Assembly (NCBI GenBank): GCA_016699835.1
Contig: CP064987.1
Coordinates: forward strand, 2,604,001-2,668,000
Source of the DNA: Phycisphaerales bacterium
GTDB lineage: Bacteria > Planctomycetota > Phycisphaerae > Phycisphaerales > UBA1924
Direction of reading: 5' to 3'
DNA: 64,000 nt
Shown here piece after piece: positions 16,101 through 24,511 of this stretch. Under the pieces are notes generated by a model that saw only the letters and a program-made list of their open reading frames with translations, did no database searches and was not told the origin of the DNA. The position numbers and the translations under genes were made by a program. Within the stretch, counting starts at the first letter, position 1. Every line of letters starts with the position of its first letter.

Positions 16101-17862
16101 CGACGCCCAGGTGATGCCGGGCCGAGACCCGCGCGAGTTCGACGAGTCCGTTCTGTCCCAGTCGCTCGGGCGAACGGGTCCACGACTCGGCGAATGTGGT
16201 CGCATCCTTGGAACGATCGAGCATCGCGAGCAGGGCCGCTTTCTTCGGCACGATCTCGCTCATCATGCCCGTGTTCGCATTTGCGTCGGCCTCGAGCGAG
16301 ACTAGGGCATCATCCGCGAAGCGCAGGAGCGCCTCGGCGTCGTTCGGGACAGTGGCCGCCACCCCCGCGCGCGCGACGCCCGCCGAGAATCGGGCGAGTG
16401 CCGCCGCCGAACTCCGTGGCGCGATCTGTTGCGCGACGTCGGCCGACTTGATCGCGTCCTCGATCAGACCGAGCGAGAGGTATCCGCGGGAGAGGCTGAC
16501 ATGGGGGAGCGCCCACCCCGTGCTCGCGGGGAGTTCGACGCACGCCTTCCATGACGCGATCGCCTCCTCGGTTCGACCAACGCCCGCGAGCATCTCGCCG
16601 AGCATGAAGTGCAGGATCGGTTCTGCGGCGTACACACTCAAGGCCTCGCGCACCGGGGCCAGCGCCTGATCGAACGACTTGGTATCACCAGGCGTCGAGC
16701 GCATCGTTGCCCGGGCCGCGAGCGCGAACGCGTGCGCGCGATAGTCGAATGCCCCGCGGGCCTCGAGCATCGTGAGCCGCTCGTCCGCCGCGGCGTTGTC
16801 TCCACGCTGCTCGGCGGCGAGGACCTGGGGAATCAGGAGCAATGTCCCCGGCTCACCGCGCGGCCCGGAATCATCGCGGAGTTGCATTACATCGTCGAGG
16901 CGTCCCGCGTACAGCCCACGACGGGCCGCCACCATCACGAGTTCCGGTGAGAGCGTCCGCAACGCTCCTGCGGCAAGGACGGCGGCGGCGTGCTCGTGCC
17001 CACCGAGTGCGTCCATGATCGAAGCCACACGCGTGACGAAGACCTCATCGTCCGGTACAACGGCGTGGTCGGTGGTTCGAGGCGGTTGCACGGTCAGGCC
17101 CACGAGCGTGCACAACTGCGGGAAGAGCGATTCGAGGTCCGAGCGCCGTGAGAGATCCGCCGTCGCGAGCAGCGAGATGAGCCGCGCCCGCTGGTCCAGC
17201 GGGTTCGCCTCCAGCAGTTTCGCGGCGATGGCGGCGCACTCCTCGGGCTTCCGCGCGTCGCGAAGGAGCGTGAAGAGGTCCAGGTGGGCCGCGACATCCA
17301 GTGGGCGGATGTCGATGATCCGGCGAACCAGTGGCATGATCTGCGACTCGGGGGCGCGAAGTCCCACGAGCGCGCCGACCTCGGCCCTCAAGACAGGAAG
17401 ATCACTTTCTGTCGCGAGCGAGAGCGGATCGGGGCGGATGAGGCGGGCGCGATCCCGCGCTTCGAGCATCATCCCCGCGCGTTCATACACTTTGAGGAGT
17501 TCGATCGACACATCACGATCCGTTGGGCTCGTGCTCAGGTACGACCCGATCCAGCGTGCCGCATCGCGCAAGCCATCTCCTGTGGGACTGGGCGACTCTC
17601 GACGCGCCCGGCCGTACTCAAGCATCGCACGCGGTGCCGCTTGCGACGGCTCGACTCGACGCAGATACGAGCCCAATCGCTCTTGCACCATCGCGTAGTC
17701 GTGGCGATCCGCGGCGGCGAGTCCCTCTCGAAGGCTCACCGTCGTCGCCTCGTGCAACTGGCTTTGTCGTGCGGCGTACAGCCCGCCCCCGGCCGCCGCG
17801 CCCACCACCAGGATGATCGCGAGGAGTTTCAGACGACGCACGGTCTTGGTTCGAAGTCTCAT
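13138..17862 (-). CDS. Giant membrane-anchored TPR protein of the exopolysaccharide cluster
   Basis: A 1574-residue protein with one N-terminal membrane helix (about residues 10-30, LKLLAIILVVGAAAGGGLYA) and the rest outside the cytoplasm. That part is built from helical repeats of TPR type throughout (for example residue pairs such as A-x-L-x-x-G and A-x-x-x-Y/F-x-x-A-L). ATG 17862 overlaps the stop of the upstream sugar transferase as ATGA, so it is translationally coupled and the last gene of the operon. TPR proteins accompany many exosortase/PEP-CTERM loci and exopolysaccharide secretion systems, where they scaffold assembly or export. This one is far longer than the roughly 900 residues I expect for the PrsT type. 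The specific partner is unknown. Confidence 0.8.
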   Translation of the reverse strand: MRLRTKTVRRLKLLAIILVVGAAAGGGLYAARQSQLHEATTVSLREGLAAADRHDYAMVQERLGSYLRRVEPSQAAPRAMLEYGRARRESPSPTGDGLRDAARWIGSYLSTSPTDRDVSIELLKVYERAGMMLEARDRARLIRPDPLSLATESDLPVLRAEVGALVGLRAPESQIMPLVRRIIDIRPLDVAAHLDLFTLLRDARKPEECAAIAAKLLEANPLDQRARLISLLATADLSRRSDLESLFPQLCTLVGLTVQPPRTTDHAVVPDDEVFVTRVASIMDALGGHEHAAAVLAAGALRTLSPELVMVAARRGLYAGRLDDVMQLRDDSGPRGEPGTLLLIPQVLAAEQRGDNAAADERLTMLEARGAFDYRAHAFALAARATMRSTPGDTKSFDQALAPVREALSVYAAEPILHFMLGEMLAGVGRTEEAIASWKACVELPASTGWALPHVSLSRGYLSLGLIEDAIKSADVAQQIAPRSSAAALARFSAGVARAGVAATVPNDAEALLRFADDALVSLEADANANTGMMSEIVPKKAALLAMLDRSKDATTFAESWTRSPERLGQNGLVELARVSARHHLGVEDQAIAAAERAFGMDANLASCNAAILADRGTPDEGLRVLDDAIAGASPEQKLDLSLARAVYLDSVHSDKAAEAWRGVVREGGDQARVLQAALRSSLASRDAEFLAQINRSLRAATGQDPESSVDARLASAQAILLNNPTLAQRDDAAAILRGICRDFPRMVDARVLLADALLMEAPDRGVRPMPSEALENLRLAAVASPNPGPIWLRVAAVLQSLQDFEAARTELERVARDNPTNHDLRRRAASMLRVQGADQPALAIYRDLVQTGGATPDPDLVLAYAELLSDTGETTEARRQYRSLVDANLSLSSIPIVSAALARFGDRDQAASVLAKLETLSISPGQRLVIVGESAELQGDFELALDRYAEACDAEPSHEDAWIRRIGLLLRRGDLRGAKESITRAKATLSSSAPIALLEQQTLVAEHGMSGLSGLADALANDPRHAHDAEIVRAIGRAYDAGQLDTPDFLVSLAQRYPASLPVQNLVVRQLLTLDPPELERAASVVSRSLSRFPTASEPARLATTVYSGLGAWPMVISSARAWRDRDPSSDEFVVAAIAMANLSLDESRRAYEMLGEVIHAAVASPSDPFSRGVIDIYVRAALASGHADEAESLVGPLIENSPIIRDAVWLPAASELGTLDVAQRWIERASASSASSSREDRLALAAAWSTLAGRFETQRAGFSTKALDILTLMRNAEPSDAGIHRILAQAFQRADRLDEAADSYRRVLQIDPVNVDAIVNLASILRAKPEHRAEALAMLEDAYTRLGANVPALNLALAQALLDGIDARLAQRDQTDPAPVAKRAVSLLAPLANRRPGDLSLQLTLAQAQDLAGDPAAAIAIGERLLRLEGLSKEVRAGIMNNVAGSILNTKSERAMLDHARELASVACADLPSAATFTTFARALRRLGARSEAIDRLREGIALEPASGNARVVLASLLMDGSHAEREEARGLVESLVQRPSEFSALSLGSIRELAVLRNTFSAGHDPATQGR

Positions 17863-19274
17863 CGGCGCGTGAATCCTCGGACCATCATCTCGACGGTCTT
17901 GTAGATGATGTACAGGTCAAACCAGAGGGACTGCTTCTCGACGTATTCCATGTCGTACTTGATCCACTCCTTGAAGTCCTCGTCCTCCTGGCGCGTGCGC
18001 CGGACCTGCCACAGCCCCGTGATACCCGGGCGGACCGAGAGACGCGTCTCGCGCCACGGGGGCGAGAACTGGTTCTCCTTGTACGGGCTGGGCCTCGGGC
18101 CCACGATCGACATGTCGCCCTTGAGCGAGTTGAAGAACTGGGGCAACTCGTCGATCTGGTACTTCCGAAGGACCTTGCCGATCTTCGTGAGGCGAGGGTC
18201 CTTGTCCGGATCAAGAAAGAACTGCGGGCCGTCGGCCTTGTTCTCGGCTTTCAGACGCTGGGTGATCTCGTCCGCGTCGTTGCGCATCGAGCGGAACTTC
18301 ATGCACCCGAACTCGCGGGCGTGGATCGTCTCCCGCTTGTGGAAGTAGAAGATGGGGAGGCCGTCCTCGAGCCACGTGAGCAACGCCACGATCGGATACA
18401 CGGGGAGCGTGAGCAGTATTGCCAGGATCGAGAAGACGATGTCGAACCCGCGCTTCACCATCGCGGAGAAGGGCGGGATCTGGGGGACGAACTCCTCGCT
18501 CTTGCCGTCGAGCGCCTCGAGTTCCATCCACTCGACGGTGTCGCGCGGCGGACGGGCCTCGGGCTTGTCCCACATCACGCTCGGGCCGACGGCCGTCGTG
18601 CCGTCCTTCACCTCGCGCCCCGCGCCGATCCACAAGGGACCGACGCACGCTCCGGGTCGATCGATCGTCGAGGAAGCGTGGGCCCAGACGCCCGGCGTGA
18701 CCTCGCGCAGTTGCCGGATCGTCGCGTCGGGTCTGGTCCACGTCGCCATGAGTTCCTGGAGGAAGAGCGCCCGTTCGAGCGGATCGCTCGCGTTGAAGAC
18801 CCGCCCCTCGATCTTGCAGGTGTACCGCTCGGCCCGCGGGACGCGCTGCAGGAAGAGCGCCCGGGCCGTGTGCGTGTCCGAGGCCAACTGCCAGATCTTG
18901 GCGATCTCGCGGTCGGGCGTGAGTGCGACGCGCGCGACGCGGTGGTCCACGCCGCGATACACGCGTGAGAAACGCACGAATCCGCCGTCGTCAGTGGTCT
19001 CGACGTCCTCGCGATAGCCGCTCTGCCGCGGATCGACAAGGCGGATGTTCGTCAGTTTCGGGTCGAGCCAACTGATCTCATCGAGGATGCGTGCCGGCCG
19101 GAAGATCGCCAGGGTGTCGGGGTGGAGCAAGAGGTACAACTCCGCCTGGGGCACGAGTTCGACGCTCTTGTCAGGAACGACGACCTGGATCCCACGCGAC
19201 GCCCAGAATCGCGCGTGCAGATCGGCGGGTCCAAGTCCCCACAGGCTCTGCTCGCTGGTGCTCTCCTGGACCAC
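17859..19274 (-). CDS. Polyprenyl-phosphate sugar-1-phosphate transferase (initiating transferase) with atypical N-terminal half
   Basis: Transfers a sugar-1-phosphate from a nucleotide sugar to undecaprenyl phosphate, starting repeat-unit synthesis. I chose GTG 19274: GAGGAGG (19280-19286 on the minus strand) sits 5 bases upstream, giving 471 residues. The C-terminal catalytic domain (from about residue 272) begins with the re-entrant helix MVKRGFDIVFSILAILLTLP and carries KFRSMRNDAD, the DELPQFFNSLKGDMSIVGPR signature and RPGITGLWQV. The N-terminal 270 residues lack the four to five membrane helices and Rossmann domain of WbaP/WcaJ. They contain instead a soluble region ending in left-handed beta-helix-like hexapeptides (STIDRPGACVGPLWIGAGRE). 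The gene lies 16 bases after the BY-kinase and overlaps the TPR gene by ATGA. Confidence 0.88.
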   Translation of the reverse strand: MVQESTSEQSLWGLGPADLHARFWASRGIQVVVPDKSVELVPQAELYLLLHPDTLAIFRPARILDEISWLDPKLTNIRLVDPRQSGYREDVETTDDGGFVRFSRVYRGVDHRVARVALTPDREIAKIWQLASDTHTARALFLQRVPRAERYTCKIEGRVFNASDPLERALFLQELMATWTRPDATIRQLREVTPGVWAHASSTIDRPGACVGPLWIGAGREVKDGTTAVGPSVMWDKPEARPPRDTVEWMELEALDGKSEEFVPQIPPFSAMVKRGFDIVFSILAILLTLPVYPIVALLTWLEDGLPIFYFHKRETIHAREFGCMKFRSMRNDADEITQRLKAENKADGPQFFLDPDKDPRLTKIGKVLRKYQIDELPQFFNSLKGDMSIVGPRPSPYKENQFSPPWRETRLSVRPGITGLWQVRRTRQEDEDFKEWIKYDMEYVEKQSLWFDLYIIYKTVEMMVRGFTRR

Positions 19275-19290
19275 GCACGCCTCCTCGTGG

Positions 19291-21726
19291 TCAGGACTTT
19301 GTCGCCTTCGGCGCGCTGGAATCGCTCGAGCGGGGCGTGCCAAGGTCAGCATTGGTGCCCGCGTCGTCAAAGGCCTCATCGTGCGCGTGATTCGAGGTCC
19401 CGTTCTTGCCGGCGCGGTCGTCCTCGCCCACGCCGATCTCCATCGCGAGCGTCTGCGCGATGGGTCCGGCCTTGGAGAGACGGCTCTTGGCGCGATTGAG
19501 CGCCTCGCGATCAGGGAGTGCGCCCGGCACCGTCCGGACAGACGCCGTCGTCACCGAGCGACGGAAGTCGCCCCCGGTCGCTCGATTGAACACCACGCCC
19601 AAGACGCGCCCGCCCAGCGAGTTGATGCGGTTGATGGCCTTCTGCACGAACGAACTCTGCTGCCCGCGCCCGACCACGAGCACCACGCCGTCCACAAGCC
19701 CCACGCACATCGACGCCTCGAGGCTTCCCAGGATCGGTCCCGTGTCGATGAGCACGGTATCGAAGTTCTCGCGGGCCTCGGCGATGAGGTGCTGGATTGC
19801 CTTGGTTGAGATCCGCGAGACGTGCGCGTCGTCGCCGGCATTGCAGGGAATGATGCTCAATCCCGGGATCTGCGTCTGCTCGACGTACCCCTTGATCGTC
19901 CCCGCGCGGATCGCCGCCATGACCCCGGGGCGATTGCGGACATCGAGATTCGACGTCAACCCCGTGCCCACGAGGTCGAGATCGATGAGCAGCGTCCGCG
20001 CGCCCGAGGCGGCGTACGACAGCCCGAGCGAGAGCGTCAGGCTCGTCTTGCCATCGCCCGAGGTCGGGCTGGTGAGAGAATAGACGCTCCCGCCCTCGAT
20101 CTGCTGCGCGTTGATCTGCATGAGCAGACGGATCTGGTGCACGCAGTGCGCCGCCATCGCCCGTTGCTCTTCGGTCGCCATTTCCTTGGGAAGAATCGGC
20201 AGGATCCCCAGGAGCGGCCCGGGAAGCCCCGTATGGTCGCCATCATCTGAATACCGGAAGCGACGATCGACGAGTCCGATCAGCAGCATCGCGGCGATCG
20301 GGATCGTTCCACCAAAGACCAGGCCTGCCGCGGCGTACGTCTTGCGCTTGTCCACCGTCGGCTCGCTCGGCGAGAGCACGTCGGGACCGACGGCAACCTC
20401 TTGCAACCCCTTGGATCGATACTGCCGATCGATCATGCGCCGGCGCAACTCGCTCTCCAGGTTCGTCGCGTACTCCACCCGCTCCTTGAGCTGCGAGGTG
20501 AGTTCCTGGATCTTGGTGCTCTTTACCGCAATCTGGCGGGCGTTCTCGGTGGCGGCGTCGGCGGCACGCTTGGCTTCCTCGTAGCGCTGCCGAAGCACCT
20601 CATCGGAGTCGCCGGGGTTAATGCCGGTTCCATTCGGCGTGATCGCGATCTCGCCGCCGTTGTACTGACGCACGCGCACGTCGATCTCGGCGTTGACCTG
20701 TGCGAGTGTCTGCCTCGCCCGTTGGAGCGGCGCCCACTCGTCCTTGTAGCCGACCTTGGTCCAGGCCTCGATCTGGAGCTCAAGATCCTGGCGATTCTTC
20801 AGCAGTTCCCTCATCGCGGGATCGATGAGCGCGATGTCCGCCGGGGTCTTGGGCGTGACGGGGTCCGTGGTCTTTGGCTTGCCCGCGCCCTCGACATCGA
20901 GAAGCCCCCGCGCCCGCATCTGCTCCTCGAGCGCGATCTTCTTCAGGCGATACATGCTCGCGGTCTGCTCGGCGGCCTGATACACGTTGCCCAGGTCGGG
21001 CGTCCCGAACTCCTCGGAAAGACTCGCGACCTGCTTGCGCAGAGTGTCGATCTCGTTCCGTCGGACCTTCAGTTCGTCCTCGAGGGTCTCGAACTCCTGC
21101 TCGTGCCCGAGTTGCTGCTCGACGGAACGATCCTCCTTGAACTTCTCGAGCAGGAGCGTCGCGGCGACCCGCGCGAACTCCCGGTCCTTGCTCACCATCT
21201 GCACATAGATGAAGTCCGAGTTCGGCGAGACACGGATGTGCATCGCGTCCACCACGTCGTCCACCGCGTCGGGCGCCTGCGAGTACCCCGCCTTGCGCCA
21301 GCGGTCGTCCGCGATCACCTTCTGGAGCAGTTGCGGGCGTTGCAGCAGCGTCGCCTGCGTCTGGGCGAAGCGATCGGGATTGACATACGGCTGGGCCGGT
21401 CCAACAAGCCCGCCCTGGTTCGGGTTCAGGCGGATCGTCCCCTCGCTGAGGAACATCGGCTTGGTGGACTTGAACCCGACGACCGCGCCCGCGACACCCA
21501 ACGCCGACGCGAGGCAGAGCGTCAGCGTGTACCGTCCGCGCAGGAGTTTGTGGACCGTCTTGAAGAGGTTGGAACCAGACGACGCCTGGCCGGCACCCAT
21601 GTCGGGCATCGCCGGCGCACCGCCATAGGGCAAGTACCCCGCCGGTGCGCTGTGGAACCGAGGGTCATACGAGGGCTCGCCATCACGCGGATAGCCCTGT
21701 GGGGGTTGTGATCGGAAGTTGTTCAT
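19291..21726 (-). CDS. Polysaccharide chain-length determinant fused to BY-kinase-type ATPase
   Basis: A Wzc-like copolymerase that controls export and chain length of the polymer, 811 residues. There is a Pro/Gly/Tyr-rich cytoplasmic N terminus (1-55), membrane helix 1 at about 68-86, a Wzz-type periplasmic coiled-coil region (about 185-435), membrane helix 2 at about 466-486, and a C-terminal P-loop ATPase. In that ATPase, Walker A is SPTSGDGKTS (553-562), Walker A' is LLIDLDLVG (579-587) and Walker B is TVLIDTGPI (657-665). The C-terminal tail after about residue 690 has no Tyr at all, so the autophosphorylated tyrosine cluster of Wzc/CapB is missing. ATG 21726 overlaps the epsI-like stop as ATGA. 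In this setting it should work with the flippase and polymerase of the same operon. Confidence 0.9.
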   Translation of the reverse strand: MNNFRSQPPQGYPRDGEPSYDPRFHSAPAGYLPYGGAPAMPDMGAGQASSGSNLFKTVHKLLRGRYTLTLCLASALGVAGAVVGFKSTKPMFLSEGTIRLNPNQGGLVGPAQPYVNPDRFAQTQATLLQRPQLLQKVIADDRWRKAGYSQAPDAVDDVVDAMHIRVSPNSDFIYVQMVSKDREFARVAATLLLEKFKEDRSVEQQLGHEQEFETLEDELKVRRNEIDTLRKQVASLSEEFGTPDLGNVYQAAEQTASMYRLKKIALEEQMRARGLLDVEGAGKPKTTDPVTPKTPADIALIDPAMRELLKNRQDLELQIEAWTKVGYKDEWAPLQRARQTLAQVNAEIDVRVRQYNGGEIAITPNGTGINPGDSDEVLRQRYEEAKRAADAATENARQIAVKSTKIQELTSQLKERVEYATNLESELRRRMIDRQYRSKGLQEVAVGPDVLSPSEPTVDKRKTYAAAGLVFGGTIPIAAMLLIGLVDRRFRYSDDGDHTGLPGPLLGILPILPKEMATEEQRAMAAHCVHQIRLLMQINAQQIEGGSVYSLTSPTSGDGKTSLTLSLGLSYAASGARTLLIDLDLVGTGLTSNLDVRNRPGVMAAIRAGTIKGYVEQTQIPGLSIIPCNAGDDAHVSRISTKAIQHLIAEARENFDTVLIDTGPILGSLEASMCVGLVDGVVLVVGRGQQSSFVQKAINRINSLGGRVLGVVFNRATGGDFRRSVTTASVRTVPGALPDREALNRAKSRLSKAGPIAQTLAMEIGVGEDDRAGKNGTSNHAHDEAFDDAGTNADLGTPRSSDSSAPKATKS

Positions 21727-22427
21727 CCCTCGTGCTCGGCACTCCCCTGTAGGTTCTCAGGCGTTCCTGGGTTCGCCTGGATCGTACGAATGACGTCGGT
21801 TATCAGACCAATCATCATCGAGACGTCTTTTTCTTCTTCGGCCCGAGGACGGGTGCGGGTCAAGAGCACCTGGACCTGAGTCGCGCCGAAGTTCCGGAGC
21901 GTGAGGTCTCCCGAGGCGTCGCGGACCGCCGCCATCGACGCGACCACCCCGCGCTGAGGAAGCATGAAGAAGTCGTACACGACCATCTCGGAGCGCGAGC
22001 CGAAGGTGTCCTGGAGATAGGTGTAGCGGACCATCGGGATCGTCCCAGCCGGGGTTGGCACAAGGACGCCCTCGCCGGGTGTGGTCTCGACCCAGCCGTG
22101 GGCCGGGTAGCAGTTGGGGGGGTAGTGACCGCTGAGATCGCGGATCCGCTCGCAGTGGACGACAACGAGGCGCGCGCTGGCGCCGGTCCGAGTATTGGTG
22201 TACTCGCGGGCGAGCGTCGCCGTCGGGCGGAGGAGTTCCTGCGCCTCGGTCGGAACGGGAATCTCGGTGCTCTCCCACTCGCCGAAGGTTGCTGGCACGC
22301 GCTCGATCGCGGCGGCCACGCGCTCATGGAACGGGCCGGCATCCACGAGCACCGTGCGCGCGCGACGCTCGAAGAACAACCCCACCAGGAGCAGCACGAT
22401 CAGGATCTTGGCGAACTTGTTGAACAC
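21723..22427 (-). CDS. Exosortase-associated EpsI family protein
   Basis: A protein of 234 residues with one N-terminal membrane helix (about 5-20, FAKILIVLLLVGLFF) and an extracytoplasmic EpsI domain (DUF3485). Typical elements are an N-terminal FGEWES motif, the central HYPPNCYPAHGW motif, and a basic C-terminal region. EpsI proteins are nearly always encoded next to an exosortase, sometimes fused to it, and are needed for exopolysaccharide or PEP-CTERM surface processing, though their biochemical role is not known to me. The start is GTG 22427, 18 bases after the exosortase stop, and the 3' end overlaps the chain-length gene by ATGA. Confidence 0.9.
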   Translation of the reverse strand: MFNKFAKILIVLLLVGLFFERRARTVLVDAGPFHERVAAAIERVPATFGEWESTEIPVPTEAQELLRPTATLAREYTNTRTGASARLVVVHCERIRDLSGHYPPNCYPAHGWVETTPGEGVLVPTPAGTIPMVRYTYLQDTFGSRSEMVVYDFFMLPQRGVVASMAAVRDASGDLTLRNFGATQVQVLLTRTRPRAEEEKDVSMMIGLITDVIRTIQANPGTPENLQGSAEHEG

Positions 22428-22445
22428 AGGTCGAGGATCTCCGGG

Positions 22446-23327
22446 CTATTGGTACGCGAGCGTGTATCGGTTGACGGGGAGGAGCGCCCACTGCAGCGCG
22501 CGCACCACGCCCAGCAGCAGGAAGAAGCAGATCGGCAGCATCAGCCACCCGCTGATCCGGTGGACGTCCTCGGCGTATCGGCTGATCGTCTCGCTCCCAA
22601 AGAGCAGGGCGAGCGCCGAGAGACGGAGGACGTTCATGCCCAGCGCGATCGCGGGGCTGGCGATCAGGATCGTGATCCGGGCCCACGTCTGGAGCGGGCG
22701 GCTGAAGGCGAACGCGTACGAGACGAGCACCAGGGCAAAGACCATGCGCATCCCGTTGCACGCCTCGGCGATGCCGACGTCGACGCCATTGATCTGGAGC
22801 ACGTTTCCTGTTCGCTCCACGTTTTTGCCGAGCGTCTCGAGCAGGGCCTGCGAGGCCTGGGCGCCGAGTCGCTGGAGCGGGATCGAGAGCGACTGGCGGA
22901 CAACCCCGGGGACGGGAACGAGGAAGAGGAGCACGAGAAACGCCGGGAGGAATCGGAAGAAGACGTACTTTCCCAGCGCGCCCATCGCCAGCCCGACCGT
23001 GACCAGCACCGCTCCCAGATGGAAGAGCGATTCAAAGCCCTGACGCGAGCCGACAAAGAGCGAGAGCCAGCCGAGGCCCGCGATGATGGGACCGATGATG
23101 AGTCCGCCCGGAGGGCAGCGCAAGAGTCGGATCCGACGCGTGTGCGCCATCCACACCGCCACGATCGGGACGAGGAAGATGTGGCTCGCTTCCTGGTCCT
23201 TCACGGCGATCTCGAAGATGTCTCTCCACGCGTCGAGCGTCAGCCAGACCCCGGCGCACGCGAGGGCGATCGCGCACAGGACGTGCGTGGGCTTCCAGCC
23301 TTGCTGTCGAAGCGACTGAGGGATCAC
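22446..23327 (-). CDS. Exosortase (PEP-CTERM sorting transpeptidase)
   Basis: An integral membrane cysteine peptidase/transpeptidase of 293 residues, predicted to cleave PEP-CTERM sorting signals and attach the proteins to the surface or to exopolysaccharide. It has about eight hydrophobic helices. Catalytic motifs are in order: EACNGMRM with Cys190 and the neighbouring Arg194, NVLRL with Arg235, and DVHRISGW with His256. These match the Cys/Arg/His triad of the exosortase family. The start is GTG 23327 within a GTGA overlap with the upstream gene, and epsI-like follows at once. One candidate substrate with a PLPPAA-type sorting signal is encoded at 11898-12725. The exact exosortase subtype cannot be decided by eye. 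Confidence 0.93.
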   Translation of the reverse strand: MIPQSLRQQGWKPTHVLCAIALACAGVWLTLDAWRDIFEIAVKDQEASHIFLVPIVAVWMAHTRRIRLLRCPPGGLIIGPIIAGLGWLSLFVGSRQGFESLFHLGAVLVTVGLAMGALGKYVFFRFLPAFLVLLFLVPVPGVVRQSLSIPLQRLGAQASQALLETLGKNVERTGNVLQINGVDVGIAEACNGMRMVFALVLVSYAFAFSRPLQTWARITILIASPAIALGMNVLRLSALALLFGSETISRYAEDVHRISGWLMLPICFFLLLGVVRALQWALLPVNRYTLAYQ

Positions 23328-24247
23328 GCTCGGCCTCCCGAGCGGCTGCTCCCGGAGAGCCCGCGAACGACCGTGCCCACGACCGTCTCACCCGCGCCCA
23401 CCTTGCCGCCGGGGCAGACGACCGAGCGGATGACCAGGGCTCCGGCCTCGACGCGCCCGCCGCGCAAGACGACCGCGTCGTGCAACTTCGCCGACTTCTC
23501 CACGATCGCCTCGTTCTCCATGAGGCTGAAGGCGCGTTCCCACTGCTCGAGGTTCGCGAAGTCGGCGCGGGGCTTGCCGTCGCGCGCGTGGCACCACTCC
23601 TCGAGCGCGTAGATGTAGTTCTCCAGCGTGCGGATGGGGAGGCCCACGCCATGCGATCGCCGGACGACGCGGACGCGATGCGACTTCGAGAGCAGCGGGA
23701 GCGCCTGCTCCTTGAGATCGAGGTAGCCGCGCTCCTTCAGCGATCGAACAGCCCCCGCTCGAATGAGGTAGAGGCCGACCGGCATGCCGTCGTCGTGGGC
23801 GAGGAGCGCGATGTCGGCCCCGGTCGCCAGGAGGTCGCTGACGATGGGCGCGAGTTCGTCGATGAGCAACTGATTCCCGCTCGCGACGAGCAGATAGTCG
23901 TCGGGCGCATAGTCGCGTGAGAGATCACGAATGATGCCGGCCGTCCCGCGGATCTCGGCGAAATCGGTCTCGATCGTGACCGAGGTGCGCGGCATGGCGC
24001 GCGGGCGACGTGGGACGGGCGAGGTCCGATCGATGATCACGCGGATCGGAAGGCTTGAAAGGCCGAGGCGCTCGGCCGTCGCGGAGACGTTCTTGCACCA
24101 CACGCCCATGACATCAAGCCCATCGGCGACGGGGAGTTCGATCAGCGGGCGCTCGGCGCCGATGGAGAGGTCGCTCTGGCGCAGCGTGCCGCCGAGCAGG
24201 AGCATGGCCTTGAGTCGGCTCGGGGCGATCGGGGGTGTTGTGGGCAT
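23324..24247 (-). CDS. Degenerate sugar-phosphate nucleotidyltransferase-like protein
   Basis: About 307 residues from ATG 24247; an in-frame start at 24352 would add 35 low-complexity residues. The fold looks like a sugar-1-phosphate nucleotidyltransferase: beta-strand LKAMLLLGG at the N terminus, GTAGIIRDL at the position of the conserved GTAG, DDYLLVASGNQLLID where active enzymes have the NGD metal motif, and hexapeptide-like repeats at the C terminus (LHDAVVLRGGRVEAGALVIR). The N-terminal GGxGTRLxPLT loop and the NGD motif are both altered, so catalysis may be lost and a regulatory or structural role is possible. The gene overlaps the exosortase by GTGA, which suggests a role linked to the exosortase/EPS operon. 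Confidence 0.65.
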   Translation of the reverse strand: MPTTPPIAPSRLKAMLLLGGTLRQSDLSIGAERPLIELPVADGLDVMGVWCKNVSATAERLGLSSLPIRVIIDRTSPVPRRPRAMPRTSVTIETDFAEIRGTAGIIRDLSRDYAPDDYLLVASGNQLLIDELAPIVSDLLATGADIALLAHDDGMPVGLYLIRAGAVRSLKERGYLDLKEQALPLLSKSHRVRVVRRSHGVGLPIRTLENYIYALEEWCHARDGKPRADFANLEQWERAFSLMENEAIVEKSAKLHDAVVLRGGRVEAGALVIRSVVCPGGKVGAGETVVGTVVRGLSGSSRSGGRA

Positions 24248-24511
24248 CGTTGGGCGTGGGTCCTTGGCGATGCCGTGGCGTGGATCCTGTGTGGGCGACC
24301 CCCCAAGACCAGGGATCGACGCCGATCCCGATGTGCGATTCTCCTCCAACATGCCAGCCCCCGCGCACGAGATACCTACCGGGCGGACGGTTCATCGGCC
24401 ATTTTCCCGGCATAGTCCACGCCACTGTCACGAGTTCACGGAGGCCCCAAAGAGGAGCCCGGCGTGGACACGATGGTAAGCCCAAAGGCCTGTGGTTTCC
24501 GGACTTCGTGG

